A DNA stretch of 64,000 nucleotides from Papilionanthe hookeriana x Papilionanthe teres (GCA_022702705.1 CM040422.1:34619270-34683269); one strand, 5' to 3'; shown: positions 32,561-46,308, counted from the stretch's first letter. Notes: generated from the letters alone by a model not told the origin. Program-made: numbers and translations.

Positions 32561-33828
32561 TCAGGTAGCGTAATACTTTTTCAAGTATCGTCCGTTGATC
32601 GGAAGCATATGTCGTTCTCCTTGGCAATTCACTAGCTGGTAGGAGCCTCCTGAGTATACTGCTTCAACCACAAACTTCCCAAGTGGGTTCAAATTTTCCT
32701 CCTATCTTGCGGTGTGCAAGGATAGGTCTCTTGAGAACGAGAACTAAGTCACCAACTTTGAAGGTTCTTGGGCGGACCAGTCTGTCATGGGCTTGAACCA
32801 TCTTGGCTTGGTATACTTCTAATTTATGCTACGCTGCAAGTCTTTTCCCTTCCAGGCTTTCCAATTCTTCTAGTCGTAATTTGGCATTCTCTTCTGTCGT
32901 GATTTTGTTTGCAACTGCAATTCTGAGTGAAGGAAGCAACCTCTAAGGGTAACACTGCCTCGGACCCATACACCAGAGCGTAAGGTGTAGCCTGAGTAGG
33001 AGTTCTGAAGGTTGTCCGGTAGGCCTATAAGGCTTCTAATAACTTCTCATGCCAATTTCTCTTATTATCGTCCAAGGTTTTCCTTAAAATTTGAACGAGA
33101 GTTTTATTAAAAGCCTCAGCCAGGCCGTTTTCTTTTGGGTAGTAAATTGTTGAATATCGCCACTCGATTCCGTGTCTCCTGACAAAATTGTTGATTTGTG
33201 TGCTTCTGAATGCTGACCCATTATTTAAGATGATCCTGCGCGACACTCCGAAACGGTAGACAACTTGGTTCTTGAAAAACTGTAGCACATGGTGTGCTTT
33301 CACTTCTCTGAGTGGAACTGCCTCTGCCCACTTGGAAAAGTAATCTATAGCCGAAAGAATGAAGTGATGTCCTTTTGAAGATGGTGGTTCTATTGGACCC
33401 ACTATATCTGTGCCCCAACATTCAAATGGCCACGACGCAATTGTCGGATGTAGCACATTTGGAGGTTGGTGTAGAACTACTCTGTGCACTTGGCATTGGT
33501 GACAGTTCTTGGCGATTTTCATGCAATCGGTCATCATCGAGGGCCAGTAGTACCCTAGTCTTTTAATTTTCATTTTCATCTTCGGACCCAACTGGTGAGC
33601 GCCACAGAGTCCTGAATGCACCACTTTAACAATTTCATGGGCCTCGGACCCGCTTAGGCTCCTTAGCCACATTTGATAGAAAGACCTTCTGTATAATGTG
33701 TTATTTATTAATGCGTAGGACAGAGTTCTTTTCTTGATCTGATGGGCTAACGACTTATCGTCTGGTAGTTTTCCTGTTTGTAGGTAGTCTATTAATGGCT
33801 GTCGCCAATCTTCTGTGTTTTCTGTCAC
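32561..33828 (-). pseudogene. pol: Integrase, element 2
   Basis: The 267-residue frame from 33828 covers the N-terminal zinc-binding region (HSGLCGAH, CHQCQVH) and the core with ECWGTDIVGPIEPPSSKGHH (first Asp present), AIDYFSKWAEAVPL and RRIILNNGSAF. The second catalytic Asp is Asn here; element 1 has DNGSAF. It ends in NWHEKLLEAL, after which the C-terminal domain down to the stop at 32561 is in broken frames. The D-to-N change alone should abolish strand transfer. Confidence 0.88.
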
Positions 33829-33925
33829 TACTGCAACTGATTCTTTTTCTTTTTCTTATTTTTGTATTGTGTCTATGTCGAGCCGTGATAGGACTCGACG
33901 TCCGTGAACCGACACTTCCACTGAT

Positions 33926-34777
33926 TCATCTTGCAAGCAGGCAAATTCTTTTGCGAGGCGAGCTAACGCATCTACTAAAGCATTTTCTTTTCTGGGAATT
34001 TTGTAGATCGTCACATTTGGAATCTGTTCTAACAACTGTATGACATACTGGAAGTATTGCTCGAGTCTTGGTTTTAAAATTCTGTACTTTCCCGCGATCT
34101 GTTGAATGATTAACTGCGAATCCCTTTAGATGTTGATGTCTGTTATCCCCATTTGAATAGTTAATTCCAATTCTGTTATGAGGGCTTCGTATTCTGCTTC
34201 GTTGTTTGTACACGGCTCTGTCAAGTGGTAGGAGTATCTTAACATCCCCCGCTCCGGTGTTATAAAGATTAATCCGATCCCTGCCTTACCGGGCACTATC
34301 ACTTGGGATTCTTCATCTTTGTGTGCTAAAGATGCTCCGTCGAAATATAATTCCCAACATCGATCATCAGGGTCTTCTAGGCTCATTATTTGTTCATCTG
34401 GCAAATCGTCATTGAGAGGAGATTCTGCCGGCAAAGGATGTGCAGCGAAGAAGTCTGCTAAGACTTGTCCCTTTACGACACGAAGAGGCACGAAAGTTAT
34501 ATCGAATTGCAATAATATCATTGACCATCTGGCAAGTTTGCCGAAAAGCGTTGGACGAGTCATCAAGTATTGCAATGGATTAAATTTCAAGATCAGGTTG
34601 ACCTTATGAGAAAGCATGTAGTGCCTGAGCTTTGAGCGGCGAAGATCAGGGCCAAACAATGCTTTTCAATTGCGGGATACCTTATTTCCGTCGGAAGTAA
34701 ACGACGGCTTAGGTAGTAAAGAGCATTTTCTTTACCCTCATCATTGACACAGACTAACGGGGTTCCGAGAGAGTCGT
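33926..34777 (-). pseudogene. pol: RNase H and archaeal-like RNase H, element 2
   Basis: The frame at 34659-34126 holds the end of the ordinary RNase H (MLSHKVNLILKFNPLQYLM, VKGQVLADFFAAHP) and the start of the second RNase H: WELYFDGASL (catalytic Asp), KAGIGLIFITPE, CTNNEAEYEALI (catalytic Glu). The remainder (34213-33926) is in shifted frames. Two RNase H domains in a row define the Tat lineage. Confidence 0.87.
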
Positions 34778-35760
34778 CTAAAGCCGCGGTATAAAGTATC
34801 GGTGGTCTACACTGAGGCTCAGGGCTGCTAAGACAGGAGGTGTCATTAAATATTGCTTAATTTCCTCAAAGGCCCTCTGGCATTTCTCTTCCCAAATAAA
34901 TTTGGCGTCCTTTTTAACTAGTGCCGAGAAAGGCTGACACCTACCTGACAAGTTTGAGATAAAGAGTCGAAGATATGCCAGCTTCCCTTGAAAAGATCGT
35001 AGTTGTTTTAAGGTTTTGGGAGGCGGCATTTCTAAGATAGCTTTAATCTTTTCCGGGTCGATTTCAATTCCACGATATCAGAAACGAATCCTAAGAATTT
35101 CCTGGAGGTGACGCCGAAGGTGCATTTTAAGGGATTCATCTTAAGGTTAAATTTTCTTAATCTTTTGAAAACAATTCTCAAATCATATAGGTGGTTGTCC
35201 TTTACTTTGCTTTTGATGACCACATCGTCCACGTAGCATTCGACTTGATTGTGGATGAGATCATCAAAAATTCTTGTCATCGCTCTCTGGTATGTTGCTC
35301 CTGCGTTCTTCGGTCCGAATGGCATAAGCTGTGTAGCAATATACTCCAATCGGTGTTCGAATGCTGTAAGTTTTTCATCTTCAGAGCCATTTTTATCTGG
35401 TTGTATCTCGAAGATCCATCCATGAATGAGAATATTTCGTGTGTCGAAGCAATGTCGATCATTAATTCGGGATCGGTAAAGGGAATTCATCCTTTGGACA
35501 TGCCTTGTTTAAATCTGCGAAATCCACATAAATTCGATCCGACCATTCTTCTTCCTAAGCGGTACCACATTGGCTAACCAAGTCGGGTATTGTTCTTCGC
35601 GAGACAAATTTAGCGTCTATTAGCTTTTTTTAACTTCGGCTATGACTTGTTGTTCGATTTCTAGACGCATTCTTCCAGGACCTTGTCGGACGGGACAGAA
35701 GTAGGATCCACTCCTAGCTTATGGACTGCGACCTCTTGAGCTAAACCTGGCATCTCATCG
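34778..35760 (-). pseudogene. pol: Reverse transcriptase, element 2
   Basis: Frames 35490-35032 and 35029-34778 carry MPFGPKNAGATYQRAM, ECYVDDVVIKSK (YVDD), FNLKMNPLKCTFGV, SFQGKLAYLRLFI and KDAKFIWEEKC. The N-terminal fingers (35500-35760) are present as sequence but frameshifted several times. By nucleotide sequence it closely follows the RT of element 1. Confidence 0.9.
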
Positions 35761-36152
35761 TAGCTCCAAGCAAAATAGTCTTTAAATTCCATTAATAACT
35801 TGATTATTTCTTCGGAGTCTTCTTTATTGAGTAAGGAGCTAACAAAGGTAGGTCTAGGCTCTTCACTAGTACCTAAGTTAACTTACGTTAACTCATCTAT
35901 TGTAGATTTAATCTCTTCTTCGAATTCTGGTGGAGCGTCTCCAATTTGTAAATCTTCAAATTCATCTGTGGTTTCCATGCAGTTTTCATTAGACTCGCAA
36001 GTGACAACAAAGCAAAATTCAGTATCGTCAACTGATACTACTGTGCCGAATCCGAGACCATGCTTTGAATTGGGTGGACGACCGGAGTTATTCCATAATT
36101 TTTCAAAATGTTGTGATTGACCTTTTGTCATTGTCGAGGTAAGAAACCACAC
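35761..36152 (-). pseudogene. Protease-RT linker, C-terminal part, element 2
   Basis: The 89-residue frame (36152-35883) contains GRPPNSKHGLGFGTV and CMETTDEFEDLQIG, matching the linker of element 1 before its RT. Confidence 0.65.
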
Positions 36153-37401
36153 TTGAATTAAATTTTGAACACGGGGTGAGTACCACTCGAAAAGGTAATT
36201 CCATTAATTCTGATGAAGTGACATCTTCAAATTGTACATTATTTTCAGTTTTGGAGGAAGGAGCACCACGGTAGAATTTGATTGGTTTTGCACCACCGCT
36301 ACGTACCTCTTTGACCACCATACCCTCGATCTTATTAGAATGGACCAGGGTCAGGGTCATAGTATGTACATAGTGGTTAATCTTCTCGTACATTGATTTA
36401 TATTCTTCATTCTTTTCATCTTCGAGCAGGATCCTAAATTGCGGCTCCTTCCGACTTATTATCGCTACTTCTTGTTTGATCTCTTTTTCTTCTTTAGAAC
36501 AGTCTTCCCAATCAACATTAATGGTTGGTTTCCTCTGTCCAACTGTCCTAACGTCTCTGCCATGACCTCGTCCCCGGCCTCGACCTCGGATGCGAGTTGT
36601 GGAGAAACCTTCACCATCTCGCCGTAAGGAAGTGGTGAGTGACTGTTGGACTAGAACTTCAGGTTCTTCATCATCCCGAATTTCCTTTGCTTCATTCGTT
36701 ATGGTATCTCTGGAGAAAATTGTTTTCTTCGGAGGTGCATAATAAGCTGCATCTTCATGGATTCCAATTTCATGTACGGAGAATGGTTGTAAGTCACCTT
36801 TGATGCACTGTTCCCCTCCATCGTAGTATTTGATGCACTGGTGTAGGGATGATGGTACCATCCTGTTTTCATGTATCCATTGTCGGCCCAGTAGAGCGTT
36901 GAATGACGTTTCTGAATCAATTATGTGAAATTTTGCGGTTGTCTTTGCTAAGTCACCGGTTTTCATTAGCAGTGTTATTGATCCGAGGGCTCTTTCTCCT
37001 TTCTGGTTGAATCCTCTTAATAACATTTTGTCCGCTTCGAGCTCGCGAGCATCAATTTCCAAGTATGCTAGTGTTCGAAGATTTATTATATTGATTGATG
37101 CTCCTGGATCCACCAATACTCTGGAGAGCTTAAACTTCCCAATTGTAACTGAAATGTACAACGGTCGGTTGTGGTCTACTGTCCCAAGTAGTAGGTCATT
37201 GTCCGTGAAGGTGACACCTCGCTGTTCCTTTAACGAGCAAACCTCATCTAAGGAATCTCCGACCATTCGAGCTAAGCAAATTTCTGGATCAAGTAAGGCC
37301 TTGATCAGAGCTTCTCTCATCTCCTTTGATAAGATGAGAGCGTCGTAGATGCTCAGTTTGGCCGGTAGTTTCCTAAGATGGGCTAGCACGTTGTAGTCCA
37401 C
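36103..37401 (-). pseudogene. Protease and RG-rich linker, element 2
   Basis: The longest open segment in the window (432 residues). It contains KLPAKLSIYDALILSKEMRE, then LSRVLVDPGASINIINL (retropepsin active site with DPG), LLGRQWIHENRMVPSS, an RG-rich stretch (RIRGRGRGRGHGRD), an acidic/lysine segment and INHYVHTMTLTLVHSNKIEG. RG-rich stretches often bind RNA, but no function is shown here. The frame runs from protease to the RT linker without a stop, so in this region element 2 is better kept than element 1. Confidence 0.88.
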
Positions 37402-38064
37402 TTTATTTTCATGTGTCTCAATTTCTTCTCGAATGGGTATTTCTTCTGCCGGGTTGGTTCTTCCTGAACAACCACCTGCTTTCCTTTGTCCTTTGGACCC
37501 ATTCTCGGAGGTAGAACTCTTCCACTTTTCAAGTTGACTTCTGTGATTTCTTCTGAATCTAGTATTGAGTTTGCTAGTGTCTCCTCTTGAATCTGAATGA
37601 CAGATTCTTCTGGATTAGCTTCGGAGTCTGAAGGCTCTAACTCTATTGTGACTGGAGCTCCTCGAAACTCGCAAAGAGATTCATTGCTTGTTAAACTCTC
37701 ATAGCCTCCTTGGTGGATGTCTTCTTTGTCATTGTAACCGTCGAGATTGTGTATGATTTGAGAATTGTCATTTGTATCGGAATCGATGTCCGGATTGTCG
37801 CTAGTTACGTAATCGTTAGAAACAGTCAAAACGTAGCCAACGCCATAACCCTTATCATTATAAGATCCCACCGGAGTGAGCAGATAATCATACAGAGTCA
37901 GAGGTTTGAGAGATTTCTCCCCCGAATCGGAAAGAACTATCCTAGGATAAGCAGCCCCTAGTCTAGCCTTAAGAGCCTCGGTCTTCTCTTCTTCGTCGAT
38001 TTTCTTCTTCTCTTCAATCGTCTCCTGTTGTGGTGGTTCTTCTATCGCAAGTGATAGTGCCGAC
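37383..38064 (-). pseudogene. Gag-protease connecting region, element 2
   Basis: The frame at 37871-37383 contains EFRGAPVTIELEPSD, ITEVNLKSGRVLPPRMGPKD and KGKQVV, matching the start of the element 1 protease segment. Sequence from 37872 to 38064 continues the homology in broken frames. Confidence 0.65.
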
Positions 38065-39008
38065 TTAACAGGTTTCGAACTCTGAATTTGAGGCTCGCAC
38101 CGAAGCCGTTTTGATGTGATCCAAAATCATCTTCGAAGACTTTGTCCAAGTGGTAGTCCATCCATCATTAGTCGCATAGGGATCTATTGGAATAATGAGA
38201 TCCGCCGAGATAACATTGATGGAACCTCCTTTCTGGGGTTCCTTCATGTACTCCTTCGGGATCGTTATATTCCCTTTCCGAAGATTGTCGTTGAGCTAAC
38301 TTTTGAAGGTAATACAATCTTCTATCTTATCCCAAGCATCTGGTGGTAAGGCCAAAAGTTGGGATCACCTTTTTTTTCGACTTCTTCTGGTGTCTTAGGC
38401 TCTGGCAATTGGAAATCTGGAGTCTTCATCAGACTGCGGAACATTTTCGGCTCTGCCTCATTCTTGAATGGATACTCCCTGCTCAGAAGCTCCCTTAACG
38501 TACGTTGCGGACGAGGCGGTTGTTCATACTGTTGAGATGACTGATAGCTGGGTCGGGGTTGCTGGTAATTCTTTTGAGGTTGCTGCGGCCGTTCTGACGA
38601 TATTTGTATCGGTTGCTTGCCTTTATCGACTGCTGCAATGTTCCCGGACTTCTTTTCAAAAGTTTTCACGGGCTTCGTTTGTCCGTTTTGTCGGTGAAAC
38701 TTAATTGCTTCGCCTCCTCTTGCAAGCTTCCGGCCTTGCTTAACAACTTCTCAAAAGTCTTAATAGTAAATCCCTTGAGGAGAAGTGCTTATCGGGCCAT
38801 GAATGCTATTAAGTAAAATGCCGATCGCATGTTGTTCTTGTAGTTGTGGCTCACACTTCATACTTAGGTTCCTCCATCGAAGTATGTAGTCCACCAAGGT
38901 TTCGTTCGGTTTCTGCTTCTCTACCACTAAATCACCTATAGTGATGTGGTGCTGAGCTCCGGCAAATCGCTTGATGAAGAGGTTCTCTAGTTCTAAAAAT
39001 GTCTTCAC
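38065..39008 (-). pseudogene. gag: Gag, element 2
   Basis: Three frames: 39008-38760 (MKTFLELENLFIKRFAGAQ, LRWRNLSMKCEPQ), 38669-38322 (Gln/Pro-rich linker, LRELLSREYPFKNEAEPKMF), and 38247-38065. The zinc-knuckle-like motif reads FWPYHQMLG, with Trp replacing the first Cys seen in element 1. Confidence 0.82.
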
Positions 39009-40854
39009 CGAACCGTTCGGTAATTCTGCATACCAATCAAAGGCAATCCACGATGAGTCGTCGACAAATTGTCGGAAGAGTAAAGCATCACTTCCGCCGG
39101 CATTGTAACAACCGGCACGAAAATGTGCAACATGCTGCTCGAGGGTTTCGGTTCCATCAAAGGTCTTGAACAGAGGTGGTACAAAGCCTTTCGGATATTG
39201 GACAGCGTCGAATTCTTCAGGTAAGGTCTACCCATCCGAATGGATGTCCCGCTCTTTGATTGTGCCAAGGCTTCTCGCACCTGCTGTTCCACCATGCTCT
39301 TAATATCCTTTTCCGGAATCATGCTTTGTGTTGCATCCTTCTTTAATTGATCATCCCCGTTGACGGACGTAATCTCCTTTCCTCCGTCTACAATGTGAAT
39401 GACTTCTGGGGGTGTTTCTCTTTGGGGTTGAACTTGACTCTGGAGAGTGGCTAGGGCTACAACCATCTCTTCCATCCTTTTTGCCATTTGGGCGATCGTA
39501 TCATCTTTCTCTTGAAGTTGCCTCCTCATTACTTCCGGCTCCTCTCTTTTTGCGGCTGCAGGGGCACCTTGTGAAGCTGACGAAGCTCGTGTTTCAACCA
39601 TGTTAATTTCTGCATATTCATCATCCATGAACTCTGACGAGTCAACTTCATCTCCGAATTTCTATTCTCTTTCCCTTGCTAATTGCCGAATATCAGTTCT
39701 TAACTTTTCCGTAGCATCTTCTAGTGGTATTTTCTGTACATCCTTGCAGTTGTCATGTGATAACTGTCGGGTTTCCTTCTCATGAGTCCCCTTTACTGCG
39801 GTAGTACTTTCTTCGGACTCAAGTCTCCTGACGAGACTTTCTTTCTCAGGTTGTTGTTTTAATCTTAATTGTCCGGTAGTGGGACGCCATACCATCCTTC
39901 TAGCAGCAGAAGGTCTGGGACAGGATGGTCTGTTAGCCAAATGATGAAAGGTGGTATCCTCCCTAATTTGTAGTCCTGAAACAACGACAGGCAGACTAGC
40001 TTTCATTCTCTTATTCGGCTTTTCCACAGCGATAGCAGGTTCTACTCACGGCCCAAGACGGGACTTGGCTGGCACTCGCCCTATCCTTCTTAAAATCTCT
40101 GACACAGGGCATTTTTCTTTCTTTGCTAACTTTTCTATCAGGGTTTGCAGTTGAGCAAATGGCGTAACTCTAGCCCTTTTCTTGCGGCTATCGTTGTAAT
40201 ATGCAGGCTGAGGCAATGCAGTAGCAATCTTGCAAATATTTTCCTCATCCACTGCGGCGGAGAGGGGATGGAATCTACTTCCTCCCAAAAGTGGTATGTC
40301 TTCAGGCAGCGGTGTATACTCGGGCAGTTCTGGGACTTCTTCTAGGAAAGCAACTTCAGCAGCTCTGGCTTCTCTAGCAATCCTTCTACTTCTGTTCCTC
40401 CTCTGAGTCCGTGTCGGCGATGGAATTCTCGAAGCTGGACCCGATTTCAAAAACGAAGGTTTCACGAGAAGATCCGTACCCTCCACGGTAACGGGTTCAT
40501 CGTAGTTCGAATTTCCTTTCCCTTTAGTTTGGCGGAAGGTTGGGGTAGGTGCGGAGACAACTAGACCGGTGGGGATAGCAACAACGGTCCTTCACGAACA
40601 ACGGTACTCCTCTCGGTTGGAATCTTTTGCAGAGGAGGGAATTCATGAGTTGACTTGAGGTTAAACTCAATCAACGGCTTCTCAGTTTCCAGTACTTTGC
40701 TTGTGAGTGAAAAGAGAGTGACGTCGGGGATTTTGATGTCGGTGTCCCCGAATCCTTGTCCGAATCGAATGATTCCATTATCAGGCAGTTCGTCCTTGAA
40801 CACAGCCAGGTCCAATCCTTTGACGAAGGAGAAGATCAGTTTTGGAGCTTCCAT
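39005..40854 (-). pseudogene. N-terminal part of the gag ORF, element 2
   Basis: Starts at Met 40854 (MEAPKLIFSFVKGLDLAVFK..DNGIIRFGQGF) and continues through frames at 40486 (TRTQRRNRSRRIAREARAAE, PEYTPLPEDIPL, SEILRRIGRVPAKSRLGP), 40027 and 39628 (PEVMRRQLQEKDDTIAQM). Architecture equals that of element 1. This is the likely parent of the N-terminus of the AlkB ORF. Confidence 0.75.
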
Positions 40855-41395
40855 TTCTGCAGGTTAGATTCCAAGTGTTAGTCCCCGAATCGTGCTTCTT
40901 CTTGTCATAAAACTTATGACGAAAAAGAAAGAGTCAAAACACATTTTTGTTTATCTTAGTGTATTTGTGGTATTAGAGGAAAATTGTCTTTTTTCGAAAA
41001 GATTTGTTCGTTAGGAAGGAGAATTATTTAAAGAAGGAGAGTTATAGGAAGGGTAAAAGGAATTGATTAGGAACTGGAAAAGGAAGAGAAAGTCTTGTAG
41101 AAACTTCTCGACCCGCAAGACCGCTCCTAAACTAATACCTATTGGGGGTCCACCCCACCTCAGAAATGCGGTAAAAGGATCTCGGAACCTCTATGTTTAG
41201 GGGTGTCTAAACAGTGGCTCCTAAATCCGAGAGAATGTTGGCTATACCTGTTCAAGGTAGAAATGAACATAGTATTCCAACAGAAAGAAGGGTAGTTTGA
41301 TCCACTAGGAACATGGATACACTACCGATTTTTGAAAGCAGAATTGTCTGATTAAAATGGAGAGAGGAATTTTCCCCAGCGGAGTCACCAGAAAT
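40855..41395 (-). other. Leader of element 2
   Basis: Noncoding. Contains the inverted PPT-like block ('cctattgggggtccacccca', about 41133-41155). Aligns with 18595-19120 of element 1. Confidence 0.7.
41373..41390 (-). promoter_or_regulatory. tRNA-Arg primer binding site, element 2
   Basis: On the minus strand TGGTGACTCCGCTGGGGA: 17 of 18 bases match the tRNA-Arg complement, with a C-to-T change at the fourth base. Five nucleotides from the LTR. Confidence 0.85.
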
Positions 41396-43359
41396 TGTAC
41401 GGCTTATTTTTAGGTTTGTGTGTTTTGAAAAGGGGTCACCTACAGAAATCGTCGGCAAATTTTAGATTTTCATTTAAATAAATAATTTAAAAAGTAGTAT
41501 TTGATTTTGAAAATAATTTTAAATTTGAAAATTTTAAGATATGAAATCAAACTGATCTCACATCCCGAATAGTTTATATATACGAGCACCGCATCACAAA
41601 CTGTGTATCTATCCCTAAGGATAGACACACTGCTTGATGGTGGGGCTTGATTAAATAAACTAAAATATTTGTGACATCCGTTTGGTCTGCGAACCAATTT
41701 TATAAGCCGACAAGTTCCCCTTCTTAATACAAAGAAATTAAGCAGGGTTTATATTACCTGGGTTCTTAAAATTCTTTATAAGGGCAAGCCCCTATAGTTA
41801 ATTACATCTTAAATGACGGGAATCACTTAAGAAAACTCTCGATAATAATCAATAATTCTGCTCTCAATAATCTCAAAGTTTAAGTTTTCAAGGGTTTGAA
41901 TTTTAGAATTTCAATAGGGAATGGATCAAGTTTGGAACATTTTATTTTGGGAATTCAAAGGAAGAAAGGTAGGAGAAATTACAGATTCGAAGCGAACTTC
42001 GGTAATTTCCCGACTATCCTATTGTTTGGCTTGAATTTAAGAAAGTCCTAATGTTTATTTAATGTTTTGATCTTGCCAATTTTAATTAATTAAGACTTAT
42101 ATTCGTATGACATGATCATACAAATAGCCTCGAAGATGTTAAGGTTTATGTCGTATCGAACGACTACCTCGGAGTCCTAAGACCAGTTAGGGCTTAATTT
42201 ACAATGCAAATACCTAACAAAAGGTTGAGGATTTATGTTGCACTAGGCAGACTACCTCGAGATTCTATGGTTCGGTTATTTAATTCTAAGAAAGTTTTGC
42301 TGAAGTAGACTCAGGTTTTGCTGATGACGATGGCCGTGCTGCCCACCATGCTCCGAGCTCCTTGTTGTTGCAGAGGTTTAGTTTTAGAAGTCATAAATCA
42401 GGAGATGAGAAAAGTGTTTTGGTTTAGAGAAATTCTTAATTTCCAAGTGTTTTTTATGTTTTAATTAAAAAAAATCTTAAAGTTGATTATAACAACACCG
42501 GTTAAGATCCCACGGTTCCATCCTCCCGGCATCGTTATTTTAATCGGATTCACTTAGTCCAGATGAATTTGCTAAACTCAACTAAATGAGTTCCACACTT
42601 TCATTTAGACCGTGGGAAATCCCTTTAGCAACACGTAGGTTACATCATCCGAGGTATTCCCGATCATCCAACAAGACGTTTTAATTTAGTTGTAATTGCA
42701 GTTTTGTGTTCTGTTTGTGATTAAATTTTGAGTTGTTTTATATTTCGAAATGTTGTGGCGGTGAATTTTATCTTGCAATGACTTTTAATTTAGTATTAGT
42801 TTCAGTTTTAGGGACTATCCTAAAAGTGTGGGTTTTCATGCAACAGTTGTTTATCATGCAAGAAAAGTAAGTGCGATGTGATTAAGTAAATTGCAATAAA
42901 GTAAATTGCAATAAAATAAAAGCATACCTGGAGGGTCTGACCGTCATCCCAAGCTGCACTTGAAACACAATTAAGATATTTAAGCATTTAAAGCAAGTCC
43001 CTAGGTAAAGCTAAGGGAAGGATTATGGTTTTCTACCAAGTTCCTAATCCTATAGCTAGTCATCTCCTATGACGTCTAGGTTCTTGTGTTTTGGTTTAAG
43101 GACGATTTTCTTCATCGAAGAACAATTAAGCTCAGTTGTTCTCATAAACATCCTATCATATCGAGGAAGTGCTTAAGACGAGTCTTAAACATCTTTGCAA
43201 TATTTCTAGGAGTTATGACAACAAAAGCTTTCGAGGGCAAATTGATATTCAAATGGTTTATGATTTAATTTAATTTCAGTTAAAGGGATTAAGTTTGGAA
43301 TAGTTTTCAAGTTTCTTTATATTTATTTTTGAATTACTTTATGTCTTAGATGATGTTAT

Positions 43360-43640
43360 TTTTAATTCAATTTAATTTAACTTTAATTTAATTTAATTTA
43401 GTTTAGTTTTAATTTTAATTTAATTTAATTTGATTTTCATTTTAACTTGATTCTATTATTTAATTTAATTTAATTCAATTTAATTTGATTTGATATGATT
43501 TAATTTAATTTAATTTAATTTAATTTAATTTAATTTGATTTAATTTAATTTAATTTAATTTAATTTAATTTAATTTAATTTATTTTAATTTTAATTTTAA
43601 TTTAATTTTGTTTTTTAATTTTAATTTAATATTTTATTTT
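43360..43640. repeat. (AATTT)n array in LTR of element 2
   Basis: Pentanucleotide run, more interrupted than in element 1. Confidence 0.85.
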
Positions 43641-46300
43641 TTTTTATGTTTTAAAGATGATTTAATTGTAATTGTTAAAGTATTAATTTAATTGAAATTT
43701 TAAAAGGGTTCAATTTAAATAATTTAACTTTAATTTAATTTAATGATTAAGACTTTTAGCATTTTAAATCTTAAATTTGAATTATCATTTTAATTAGGAA
43801 TTAAATATTATTGAGATGATTAATTTAGGGATTCTTAAATTAAAGAACAAATCTCTTCCTAATAATATCCCTATTTTAATAATTCCAATTTTATTATTCT
43901 TCCAAATTTAATTAATTATTTGATTAAGGTTTATTTTAATTATTTTTAAATTGTTTAGTAGGTTTTTACCCTTTAATTATTTAAATTTCAATCATCCAAA
44001 TCAGATTAGGATCAAATATTTTACTCTTTAATTTTATTAAGCCTAAAGTTTTAATTAAAGGTTAAAATTTTAATTACCATTTTGCCCTTCAAGTTTAATA
44101 ATTTCATAACTCACTAAATTGAGCTTAAATGAAGTTTAAATTTTTATGTGACTTCACTCATATGTCAATAAAGGCATGAGAGAAGAAAATGTGATTTTTC
44201 TGTATTTAATTTATTTATGTAATTATTTTTGGTGGAAAATAGCAATTTCCAAGGAAAATTTAATAATATGACCAAGAGAAAGTTTCTGTCCTTAAGAAAA
44301 TTATGGGACATTCCTAATGACCAGAGGATCACTTGGTCCAATTTTGGTGATTTTTTTGAATTATATTCTTTTTATTATAATTATTTTGAGTTTTGGAGTA
44401 TTAATTAATTTAAAAATAAAATAAAGGTTGAAAAATGAATTTTATATTTTTCAAAACTCTCTGATATCAAGGAAATCAGAGAATCAATTTTTATAATTTT
44501 CTGATTTCTCTTTGATTTATTAGAATTATTTTAGTGGAAATGCTAAAAATATACATTTTTTTAATTTTAAAATTATCTTAAGGCTTTAAAATTTAATATC
44601 TCATTATAGAGACTTAAGAAAAATATGGGATTTATTCCCAAGTGATTAAAATTCAAAATGTGACATTTTGGTGAATTTTATTATTTTTGTGATTTTTATT
44701 ATTTTTTAATTATTAAAATATTAAAATATTGCAAAAAATCAACTTTTTAGAAAATTGTAATTTTATTTTTCTTAAATTCCCCGATATCGGAGAGGCTCCA
44801 AAACCAATTTAGTGAATTTTTGAAAAGTATTTTGAAAGTTATGAATTTTTAAAGTTTAAATTGGCTAAATGGCTTAATCAACCCATTTAGTAGGGCTAAC
44901 CAAGTCCAATTGACTTCAAATTTTTATGGTGTGTTCCTCTGATCCTAAGGGTCAGTGGAGAATTGATTTCAAGTCAATTTGATGTATGATTAGCTCTAAT
45001 TAATTAAGGACCTATTTGGGTGTTTAAGCCAATTAGGGTTATTCCAAGTGGATTAATTCAAAACCTATTTTTCCTAGGTTCCTCTGGTCATAATAAACAT
45101 CACCAAATTTTCCTAGAATTTATTTCACAACATGCTAATTATTGGAATTAAAATACTCAAAACAGCAACATGAATTTGAAAATTCAATAACTTCTCATAA
45201 GGATGGCCTCTGACCTTGGAAAATTCAGGGAATATTCCCAAGTTCAGTGGCTTCAAAAGCCCTATGGTATCATGCCATGGTGAATTTCCTATATGCATGG
45301 AGAATTGAAAATGTGCAGAGAGTAAATAAATTACTAAAAATAAAATACTTGATGAAATTAAATGATTTCTTTTACACGTTATTCTCCTCTGTTCACTGAG
45401 CAAGAGGGTATTTTTATTTTATTTTTCTGATTTTCCTACACAAAGTTATGCATTTTTGAAGTTTAGGGAATTAAATAAATAAGAAAATCCCTATTTTTCT
45501 ATTTATCCGAATCGGCGCCGCGTCAACCTTAGCATCCCCGAACAGCCACACAACGCTTTCTGGTTCGACGCCCCCATCCGACTCAGCACTCCAGGGGCCC
45601 GCTGTATCGTTCCGTCTCCTCATCCGACGCGATCCTGGCCATCTGTCTGCTCATGTATTAAATGAACAACATCCGTTCATCGTCCCCAAGCTTCCCAGCC
45701 CGAGAACCGTCCACACTAAATCCTTAATATCTCACTCAATACTTAACGGATTTTCGTGTTCTTGTGCTCTATGGATTCGTCTTGAAGAGACAAATACATC
45801 TATACAGTGATCATGCATTGAAATTAAGGTATTTGAAATGGAGAATCTCCAGAAGCTCGGGATAAAGAGTTAGCTCATACCTTAGCTCGGAGAAGTGTGG
45901 CTTCAAACTGAGGGTTGTGCCACCTTCGATTGTGTCCCAGCAAGCTCCAGATGAAGTCTCCTGGTTTGGTGAATTCTCTAGGTAGGATTTCGACCACAGC
46001 CGATTACAAAGCTTGGAGTCCGGAACGGATGGGTGGCTCGGAGAGGGGCTTCGCTGGTGGACTTCTTCCCCTGGTCTGGTGAAGGTGTAGGATCAATAAA
46101 TTTGGGGATTGGTTCACTGTGAAGAAGTGTCCTGGTTTTGTGCTGAAGTTTGAACTCAAAATTGAGCTCAGCTAGAGGAAATTGGGGCTGGAATCCAGTG
46201 GGAATCAAGTGCTCTATGTGTAGAGAGTGGTCTAGAATGATTTTGGCAGAGTTTCCTTAAGGTTGGTTCAGCACCACTCCCATGGCCGAGAGATGGGGTG

Positions 46301-46308
46301 TTTAAATA
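46301..46308 (-). promoter_or_regulatory. Putative promoter of element 2 (TATTTAAA box)
   Basis: Same position and context as in the other LTRs; would drive transcription toward lower coordinates. Confidence 0.45.
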
